In this document: piece after piece, positions 52,101 through 61,800 of the stretch
Layout of the letters: each line of letters starts with the position of its first letter
Position numbering within the stretch: position 1 is the first letter of the stretch
NCBI RefSeq assembly: GCF_051014685.1
Contig: NW_027478457.1
Span: 621,553 to 685,552 of the forward strand
DNA: 64,000 nt
Reading direction: 5' to 3'
From: Ptiloglossa arizonensis
Taxonomy: Eukaryota; Arthropoda; Insecta; Hymenoptera; Colletidae
The notes under the pieces: model-generated
What the model was told of the DNA's origin: nothing
The model's database searches: none
The model's input: only the letters and a program-made list of their open reading frames with translations
Program-made: the position numbers and the translations under genes

Positions 52101-55100
52101 CCTATGCCATTCTGGTTAAGCCTTTGGAGCAGCAGAATTGCGAAATATTGTTTGCCTTCTCAACCATTTCTTGGCTTCAAACTCCCATATCTCGCGAACG
52201 GATTGACCTAACTCAAACATTCCTGTTGCGTATGAAAGTAGAAACTCGCCCGATTACAACGGTATGTGTATTTTTTCCCTAGGCCACTCTGGTTAAGCGA
52301 TTGGAGCAGCAGAAGTGCGAATAATTTGTTGTCTTGTCAACCATTTCTTAACTTCATAATACCCTATCTCGCGAACGGATTGACCTATCCCAAAAATTCC
52401 TATTGCATCTGAAAGTAGAAACTCGCCCGTTTACAATGGTATGTGTATTTTTTCCCTAGGCCATTCTGGTTAAGCGATTGGAACAGCAGAATTGCGAAAA
52501 ATTTGTTGCCTTGTCAACCATTTCTTTGCTTCAAACCCCCATATCTCGCGATCTGATTGACCTAACCCAAAAATTCCTATTGCATCTGAAAGTAGAAACT
52601 CGCCGGATTACAATGGTACGTGTATTTTTACTCTGGGCCATTCTGGTTAAGCGTTTGGAGCAGCAGAATTGCGAAAAATTTTTTGGCTTCTCAACCATTT
52701 CTTGGCTTCATAATACCCTATCTCGCGAACAGATTGACCTAACCCAAAAATTCCTATTGCATCCGAAAGTAGAAACTCGCCCGATTACAACGGTATGCGT
52801 ATTTTTTCCCTAGGCCATTCTGGTTAAGCGATTGGAGCAGCAGAAGTGTGAAAAATTTGTTGTCTTGTCAACCATTTCTTAGCTTCAAACTCCCATATCT
52901 CGCGAACGGATTGACCCACCCCAAAAATGCCTGTTGCGTATGAAAGTGGAAACTCGCCCGATTACAACGGTATGTGTATTTTTTCCCTAGGCTATTCTGG
53001 TTAAGCGATTGGAGTAGCAGAAGTGCGAAAAATTTGTTGCCTTGTCAACCATTTCTTGGCTTCAAACTCCCATATCACGCGAACGGATTGACCTAACCCA
53101 AAAATTCCTGTTGCGTATGAAAGTAGAAACTCGCCCGATTACAACGGTATTTGTATTTTTCCCCTAGGCCATCCTGATTAAGCGATTGGAGCAGCAGAAT
53201 TGCGAAAAATTTGTTCTCTTCTCAACCATTGCTTGGCTTCAAACTCCCATATCTCGCGAACGGATTGACCTAACTCAAACATTCCTGTTGCGTATGAAAG
53301 TAGAAACTCGCCCGATTACAACCGTATGTGTATTTTTACCCTAGGCCACTCTGGTTAAGCGATTGGAGCAGCAGAAGTGCGAAAAATTTTTTGTCTTGTC
53401 AACCATTTCTTAGCTTCATAATACCCTATCTCGCGAACGGATTGACCTAACCCAAAAATTCCTATTGCATCTGAAATTAGAAACTCGCCCGTTTACAATG
53501 GTATGTGTATTTTTTCCCTAGGCCATTCTGGTTAAGCGATTGGAGCAGCAGAATTGCGAAAAATTTGTCCTCTTCTCTACCATTTCTTAGCTTCAAACGC
53601 CCATATCTCGCGAACGGATTGACCTAACCCAAAAATTCCTATTGCATCTGAAAGTAGAAACTCGCCCGATTACAACAGTATGTGTATTTTTACTCTAGGC
53701 CATTCTGGTTAAGCGTTTGGAGCAGCAGAATTGCGAAAAATTTTTTGCCTTCTCAAACATTTCTTAGTTTCAAACTCCCATATCTCGCGAACGGATTGAC
53801 TCAACACAAAAATTCCTGTTGTGTCTGAAAGTAGAAACTAGCCCGATTACAAAGGTATGTGTATTTTTTCCCTAGGCCTTTCTTGTTAAGCGTTTGGAGC
53901 AGCAGAATTGCGAAAAATTTTTTGCCTTCTCAACCATTTCTTGGCTTCAAACTCCCATATCTCGCGAACGGATTGACCTAACCCAAAAATTCCTATTGCA
54001 TCTGAAAGTAGAATCTCGACCGATTACAACGGTATTTGTATTTTTCCCCTAGGCCATCCTGGTTAAGCGATTGGAGCAGCAGAATTGCGAAAAATTTTTT
54101 GCCTTCTCAACCATTTCTTGGCTTCAGCCTCCCATATCGCGCGAACGGATTGACCCACCCCAAAAATTCCTGTTGCGTCTGAAAGTAAAAACTAGCCCGA
54201 TTACCACAGTATGTGTATTTTTTCCCTAGGTCATTCTGGTTAAGCGTTTGGAGCAGCAGAAGTGCGAATAATTTCTGGCCTTCTCAACCATTTCTTGGCT
54301 TCATAATACCCTGTCTCATGAACAGATTGACCTAAGACAAAAATTCCTATTGCATCTGAAAGTAGAAACTCGCCCGATTACAACGGTATGTGTATTTTTT
54401 CCCTATGCCATTCTGGTTAAGCCTTTGGTAGCAGCAGAATTGCGAAAAATTTTTTGCCGTCTCAACCATTTCTTGGCTTCAAACTCCCATATCTCGCGAC
54501 CGGATTGACCTAACTCAAACATTCCTGTTGCGTATGAAAGTAGAAACTCGCCCGATTACAACGGTATGTGTATTTTTTCCCTAGGCCACTCTGGTTAAGC
54601 GATTGAAGCAGCAGAAGTGCGAAAAATTTGTTGTCTTGTCAACCATTTCTTAGCTTCATAATACCCTATCTCGCGAACGGATTGACCTAACCCAAAAATT
54701 CCTATTGCATCTGAAAGTAGAAACTCGTCCGTTTACAATGGTATGTGTATTTTTTCCCTAGGCCATTCTGGTTAAGCGATTGGAGCAGCAGAATTGCGAA
54801 AAGTTTGTGGCCTTCTCAACCATTTCTTGGCTTCAAACTCCCTTATCTTGCGAACGGATTGACCTAACCCAAAAATTGCTATTGCATTTGAAAGTAGAAA
54901 CTCGCCCGATTACAACCATATGTGTATTTTTACTCTAGGCCATTCTGGTTAAGCGTTTGGAGCAGCAGAATTGAGAAAAATTTTTTGTCTTCTCAACCAT
55001 TTCTTAGCTTCAAACTCCCATATCTCGCGAACGGATTGACCTAACCCAAAAATTCCTATTGCATCTGAAAGTAGAAACTCGCCCGATTACAACAGTATGT

Positions 55101-55877
55101 GTATTTTTTCCCTAGGCCATTCTGGTTAAGCGTTTGGAGCAGCAGAAGTGCGAAAAGTTTGTGGCCTTCTCAACCATTTCTTGGCTTCAAACTCCCTTAT
55201 CTTGCGAACGGATTGACCTAACCCAAAAATTGCTATTGCATTTAAAAGTAGAAACTCTCCCGATTACAACCCGTATGTGTATTTTTACTCTAGGCCATTC
55301 TGGTTAAGCGTTTGGAGCAGCAGAATTGCGAAAAATTTTCTGCCTTCTCAATCTATTCTTGGCTTCAAACTCCCATATCTCTCGAACGGATTGACCTAAC
55401 CCAAAAATTCCTTTTGCATCTGAAAGTAGAAACTCGCCCGATTACAACGCTATGTGTATTTTTTCCCTAGGCCATTCTGGTTAAGCGATTGGAGCAAGAG
55501 AAGTGCGAAAAATTTGTTCTCTTCTCAGCCATTTCTTAGCTTCAAAGTCCTATATCTCGCGAACGGATTGACCTAACCCCAAAAATTCCTATTGCATCTG
55601 AAAGTAGAAACTCGCCCGATTACAACAGTATGTGTATTTTTTCCCTAGGCCTATCTGGTTAAGCGTTTGGAGCAGCAGAAGTGCGAAAAATTTGTTGTCT
55701 TCTCAACCATTTGTTGGCTTCAAACTCCCATATCTCGCGAACGGATTGACCTAACCCAAAAATTCCTATTGCATCTGAAAGTAGAAACTCGCCCGATTAC
55801 AACGGTATGTGTATTTTTACTCTAGGCCATTATGGCTAAGCGTTTGGAGCAGCAGAATTGCAAAAAATTTTTTGCCT
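46141..55877. repeat. About 9.7-kb tandem duplication, copy A (about 55 monomers)
   Basis: The segment matches the sequence from 55878 on at an offset of 9737 bases up to 47593. The offset is then 10089 from about 47640 to 49805, and 10620 from about 49810 to 53380. The changes of 352 and 531 bases are two and three monomers. Shared rare marks include GATTCCAATTG, GTGGGAAAAATTTCTGG, AACGTTATGAGT, GGTTAATCG, CATACCTCGCG, CCCAGGAATTCC, CATATCTTCTG and GCGATCTGATTG. The part from 53381 to 55877 has no counterpart in the window because copy B runs off the end. It includes rarer types such as GAAAAGTTTGTGGCC (54798, 55152). Confidence 0.9.
49294..51417. repeat. Nested 6-monomer higher-order repeat, two copies (2 x 1062 bp)
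   Basis: The order CTAACTCAAACATTCC / TTTACCCTAGGGCACTC, TTCATAATACCC / GAAATTAG, TTGTCCTCTTCTC / AAACGCCC, GAAATATTG, GAATAATTTG / TTAACTTC, TTAGTTTC / GACTCAACCC starts at about 49294 and again at about 50356, 1062 bases (6 x 177) apart. Similarity runs on to about 51460 before the array switches to another type. Differences are few, such as GAAAGTAG against GAAAGAAG and GGTTTAGCGATTCG against GGTTTAGCGATTGG. The corresponding part of copy B (60426 on) carries the same series. Confidence 0.85.
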
Positions 55878-58800
55878 TCTCAACCATTTCTTCGCTTCAT
55901 AGTCCCATATCTCGCGAACGGATTGACCAAACCCAAAAATTCCTGCTGCGTCTGAAAGTAGAAACTCGCCCGATTACAACTGTATACGTATTTTCCCTAG
56001 GCCATTCTGGTTATGCGTTTGCAGCAGCAGAAGTGCGAAAAATTTGTTCTCCTCTCAACCATTTCTTAGCTTCAAACTCCCATATCTCGCGAACGGATTG
56101 ACCTAACCCAAAAATTCCTATTGCATCTCAAAGTAGAAACTCGCCCGATTACAACGGTATGCGTATTTTTTCCCTAGGCCATTCTGGTTAAGCGATTGGA
56201 GCAGCAGAAGTGCAAAAAATTTGTTGTCTTGTCAACCATTTCTTAGCTTCAAAGTCCCATATCTCGCGCACGGATTGAACTAACCCAAAGATTCCAATTG
56301 CATCTGAAAGTAGAAACTCGCCCGATTACAAAGGTATGTGCATTTTTTCCCTAGGCCATTCTGGTTAAGCGTTTGGAGCAGCAGAATTGCGGAAAATTTT
56401 CTGCCTTGTCAACCATTTCTTGGCTTCAATCTCCCATATCACGCGAACGGATTGACCTAACCCAAAAATTCCTGTTGCGTATGAAAGTAGAATCTCGCCC
56501 GATTACAACTGTATGTGTATTTTTTCCCTAGGCCATTCTGGTTAAGCGATTGGAGCAGCAGAAGTGCGAAAAATTTGTTGTCTTGTCATCCATTTCTTTG
56601 TGTCATACTCCCATATCTCGCGAACGGATTGACCTAAACCAAAAATTCCTGTTGCGTATGAAAGTAGAAACTCGCCCGATTACAACAGTATGTGTATTTT
56701 TTCCCTAGGCCACTCTGGTTAAGCGTTTGGAGCAGCAGAAGTGCGAAAAATTTGTTGTCCTGTCAACCATTTCTTAGCTTCAAACTCCCATATCTCGCGA
56801 ACGGATTGACCTAACGTAAAAGTTCCTATTGCATCTGAAAGTAGAAACTCGCCCGATTACAACGTTATGAGTATTTTTTCCCTAGGCCATTCAGGTTAAG
56901 CGTTTGGAGCAGCAGAATTGCGAAAAATTTTTTGCCTTCTCAACCATTTCTTGGCTTCAAACTCCCATATCTCGCAAACGGATTGACCTAACCCAAAAAT
57001 TCCTATTGCATCTGTAAGTAGAAACTCGCCCGAATGCAACGGTATGCGTATTTTTTCCCTAGGCCATTCTGGTTAAGCGATTGGAGCAGCAGAATTGCTA
57101 AAAATTTGTTGTCTTGTCAACCATTTCTTTGCTTCAAACTCCCATATCTCGCGAACGGATTGACCTAACCCAAAAATTCCTGTTGCGTATGAAAGTAGAA
57201 ACTCGCCCGATTACAACAGTATGTGTATTTTTTCCCTAGGCCATTCCGGTTAAGCGTTTGGAGCAGCAGAAGTGGGAAAAATTTCTGGCCTTCTCAACCA
57301 TGTCTTGGCTTCAAACTCCCTTATCTTGCGTACGGATTGACCTGACCCAAAAATTCCTATTGCATCTGAAAGTAGAAACACGCCCGATTACAACGGTATG
57401 TGTATTTTCTCCCTAGGCCATTCTGGTTAAGCGTTTGGAGCAGCCGAAGTGCGAAAAATTTGTTGTCTTCTCAACCATTTCTTCGCTTCATAGTCCCTTA
57501 TCTCGCGAACGGATTGACCAAACCCAAAAATTCCTGCTGCGTCTGAAAGTAGGAACTCGCCCGATTACAACTGTATACGTATTTTCCCTAGGCCATTCTG
57601 GTTATGCGTTTGCAACAGCAGAAGTGCGAAAAATTTGTTCTCCTCTCAACCATTTCTTAGCTTCAAACTCCCATATCTCGCGAACGGATTGACCTAAACC
57701 AAAAATTCCTATTGCATCTGAAAGTAGAAACTCGCCCGATTACAACGGTATGTGTGTTTTTTCCCTAGCCAATTCTGGTTAAGCGATTGGAGCAGCAGAA
57801 TTGCGAAAAATTTGTTCTCTTCTCTACAATTTCTTAGCTTCAAACTCCCAAATCTCGCGAACGGATTGACCTAACCCAAAAATTCCTATAGCATCTTAAA
57901 GTAGAAACTCGTCCGATTACAACGGTATGTGTGTTTCTCCCCTAGGCCATTCTGGTTAAGCGTTTGGAGCAGCAGAATTGCGAAAAATTTCTGGCCTTCT
58001 CAACCATTTCTTGGCTTCAAACTCCCTTATCTTGCGAACGGATGGACCTAACCCAAAAATTCCTATTGCATCCGAAAGTAGAAACTCGCCCGATTACAAC
58101 GGTATGCGTATTTTTTCCCTAGGCCATTCTGGTTAATCGTTTGGAGCAGCAGAAGTGCGAAAAATTTCTGGCCTTCTCAACCATTTCTTGGCTTCAAACT
58201 CCCTTATCTTGCGAACGGAGGGACCTAACCCAAAAATTCCTATTGCATCCGCAAGTAGAAACTCGCGCGATTACAACGGTATGTGTATTTTTTCCCTAGG
58301 CCATTCTGGTTAAGCGATTGGAGCAGCAGAAGTGCAAAAAATTTGTTGTGTTGTCAACCATTCCTTAGCTTCAAAGTCCCATACCTCGCGAACGGATTGA
58401 ACTAATCCAAAGATTCCTATTGCATCTGAAAGTAGAAACTCGCCCGATTACAACGGTATGTGCATTTTTTCCCTAGGCCATTCTGGTTAAGCGATTGGAG
58501 CAGCAGAAGTGCAAAAAATTTGCTGTCTTGTCAACTATTTCTTGGCTTCAAAGTCCCATATCTCGCGAACGGATTGACCTAACCCAGGAATTCCTATTGC
58601 ATCCGAAAGTAGAAACTCGCCCGATTACAACGGTATGTGCATTTTTTCCCTAGGCCATTCTGGTTAAGCGTTTGGAGCAGCAGAATTGCGAAGAATTTCT
58701 TCTCTTCTCTACCATTTCTTAGCTTCAAACTCCCAAATCTCGCGAACGGATTGACCTAACCCAAAAATTCCTATTGCATCTTAAAGTAGAAACATAGCCC

Positions 58801-61800
58801 GATTACAACGGTATGTGTGTTTTTCCCCTACGCCATGCTGGTTAAGCGTCTGGAGCAGCAGAAGTGCGAAAAATTTGTTCTCGTCTCTACCATTTCATAG
58901 CTTCAAACTCCCATATCTTCTGAACGGATTGACCTAACCCAAAAATTCCTACTGCATCCGAAAGGAGAAACTCGCCCGATTACAACGGTATGCGTATTTT
59001 TTCCCTAGGCCATTCTGGTTAAGCGATTGGAGCAGCAGAAGTGCGAAAAATTTGTTCTCTTCTCAACCATTTAATAGCTTCAAACTCCCACATCTCGCGA
59101 ACGGATTGACCTAAACCAAAAATTCCGATTGCATCTGAAAGTAGAAACTCGCCCGATTACAACGGTATGTGTATTTTTCTCCTAGGCCAATCTGGTTAAG
59201 CGATTGGAGCAGCAGAATTGCGAAAAATTTGTTGTCTTCTCAACCATTTCTTCGCTTCATAGTCCCATATCTCGCGAACGGATTGACCAAACCCAAAAAT
59301 TCCTGCTGCGTCTGAAAGCAGAAACTCGCCCGATTACAACGGCATGTGTATTTTTTCCCTAGGCCATTCTGGTTAAGCGATTGGAGCAGCAGAATTGCGA
59401 AAAATTTTTTGCCTTCTCAACCATTTCTTGGCTTCAAACTCCCATATCTCGCGAACGGATTGACCTAACTCAAACATTCCTGTTGCGTATGAAAGTAGAA
59501 ACTCGCCCGATTACAACCGTATGTGTATTTTTACCCTAGGGCACTCTGGTTTAGAGATTCGAGCAGCAGAAGTGCGAAAAATTTTTTGTCTTGTCAACCA
59601 TTTCTTAGCTTCATAATACCCTATCTCGCGAACGGATTGACCTAACCCAAAAATTCCTATTGCATCTGAAATTAGAAACTCGCCCGTTTACAATGGTATG
59701 TGTATTTTTTCCCCAGGCCATTCTGGTTAAGCGATTGGAGCAGCAGAATTGCGAAAAATTTGTCCTCTTCTCTACCATTTCTTAGCTTCAAACGCCCATA
59801 TCTCGCGAACGGATTGACCTAACCCAAAAATTCCTATTGCATCTGAAAGTAGAAACTCGCCCGATTACAACGGTATGTGTATTTTTACTCTAGGCCATTC
59901 TGGTTAAGCGTTTGGAGCAGCAGAATTGCGAAAAATTTTTTGCCTTCTCAACCATTTCTTAGTTTCAAACTCCCATATCTCGCGAACGGATTGACTCAAC
60001 ACAAAAATTCCTGTTGCGTCTGAAAGTAGAAACTAGCCCGATTACAACGGTATGTGTGTTTTTTCCCTAGGCCATTCTGGTTAAGCGTTTGGAGCAGCAG
60101 AATTGCGAAAAATTTTTTGCCTTCTCAACCATTTCTTGGCTTCAGCCTCCCATATCGCGCGAACGGATTGACCCACCCCAAAAATTCCTGTTGCGTCTGA
60201 AAGTAAAAACTAGCCCGATTACCACAGTATGTGTATTTTTTCCCTAGGTCATTCTGGTTAAGCGTTTGGAGCAGCAGAAGTGCGAATAATTTCTGGCCTT
60301 CTCAACCATTTCTTGGCTTCATAATACCCTGTCTCGCGAACAGATTGACCTAACCCAAAAATTCCTATTGCATCTGAAAGTAGAAACTCGCCCGATTACA
60401 ACGGTATGTGTATTTTTTCCCTATGCCATTCTGGTTAAGCCTTTGGAGCAGCAGAATTGCGAAATATTGTTTGCCTTCTCAACCATTTCTTGGCTTCAAA
60501 CTCCCATATCTCGCGAACGGATTGACCTAACTCAAACATTCCTGTTGCGTATGAAAGTAGAAACTCGCCCGATTACAACGGTATGTGTATTTTTTCCCTA
60601 GGCCACTCTGGTTAAGCGATTGGAGCAGCAGAAGTGCGAATAATTTGTTGTCTTGTCAACCATTTCTTAACTTCATAATACCCTATCTCGCGAACGGATT
60701 GACCTAACCCAAAAATTCCTATTGCATCTGAAAGTAGAAACTAGCCCGATTACAACGGTATGTGTATTTTTTCCCTAGGCCATTCTGGTTAAGCGATTGG
60801 AGCAGCAGAATTGCGAAAAATTTGTTCTCTTCTCAACCATTTCTTAGTTTCAAACTCCCATATCTCGCGAACGGATTGACTCAACCCAAAAATTCCTGTT
60901 GCATCTGAAAGTAGAATCTCGACCGATTACAACGGTATGTGTATTTTTCCCCTAGGCCATCCTGGTTAAGCCTTTGGAGCAGCAGAATTGCGAAAAATTT
61001 TTTGCCTTCTCAACCATTTCTTAGTTTCAAACTCCCATATCTCGCGAACGGATTGACCTAACTCAAACATTCCTGTTGCGTATGAAAGAAGAAACTCGCC
61101 CGATTACAACCGTATGTGTATTTTTACCCTAGGGCACTCTGGTTTAGCGATTGGAGCAGCAGAAGTGCGAAAAATTTTTTGTCTTGTCAACCATTTCTTA
61201 GCTTCATAATACCCTATCTCGCGAACGGATTGACCTAACCCAAAAATTCCTATTGCATCTGAAATTAGAAACTCGCCCGTTTACAATGGTATGTGTATTT
61301 TTTCCCTAGGCCATTCTGGTTAAGCGATTGGAGCAGCAGAATTGCGAAAAATTTGTCCTCTTCTCTACCATTTCTTAGCTTCAAACGCCCATATCTCGCG
61401 AACGGATTGACCTAACCCAAAAATTCCTATTGCATCTGAAAGTAGAAACTCGCCCGATTACAACGGTATGTGTATTTTTTCCCTATGCCATTCTGGTTAA
61501 GCCTTTGGAGCAGCAGAATTGCGAAATATTGTTTGCCTTCTCAACCATTTCTTGGTTTCAAACTCCCATATCTCGCGAACGGATTGACCTAACTCAAACA
61601 TTCCTGTTGCGTATGAAAGTAGAAACTCGCCCGATTACAACGGTATGTGTATTTTTTCCCTAGGCCACTCTGGTTAAGCGATTGGAGCAGCAGAAGTGCG
61701 AATAATTTGTTGTCTTGTCAACCATTTCTTAACTTCATAATACCCTATCTCGCGAACGGATTGACCTAACCCAAAAATTCCTATTGCATCTGAAAGATGA

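Larger units (their letters stand above)
31440..57030. repeat. Recurring five-monomer module marked CGCGCACGG
   Basis: A block recurs that begins with TGCAAAAAATTTGTTG and CTCGCGCACGG plus GAACTAACCCAAAGATTCC. It then has ACAAAGGTATGTGCATT, CAATCTCCCATATCACGCG, TCTTTGCTTCATACTCCC, TTGTCCTGTC with CTAACGTAAAAATT, and ATTCAGGTTAAG with CTGTAAG. CTCGCGCACGG is found at 31511, 34335, 36453, 41930, 43875, 46526 and 56263, and nowhere left of the gap. The copy at 43875 has lost one internal monomer type. The module behaves as a higher-order unit of changing total length (steps of about 16, 12, 31, 11, 15 and 55 monomers). The range spans first to last copy. Confidence 0.85.
28795..57692. repeat. 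Recurring two-monomer module with a 2-bp deletion
   Basis: A pair of monomers recurs as a unit. The first has CTTCATAGTCCC, GACCAAACCC, CCTGCTGCG and TATACGTATTTTCCC, with T4 instead of T6, so it is 175 bp. The second has TTATGCGTTTGCAGCAGCAG and TTGTTCTCCTCTC. Copies start at about 28795, 35507, 37625, 41512, 43456, 44870, 46107, 55844 and 57435, and the first half alone is at 33389. The deletion shifts frame and gives the same accidental open frame of about 85 codons at each copy. The range given spans first to last copy and is not continuous. Not found left of the gap. Confidence 0.88.

Noticed and set aside
52478..52813. A 111-codon frame repeated unchanged at 63098-63433
   Set aside because: The identical copy is explained by the large tandem duplication at offset 10620, not by selection on a protein. 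The sequence is ordinary monomer sequence.
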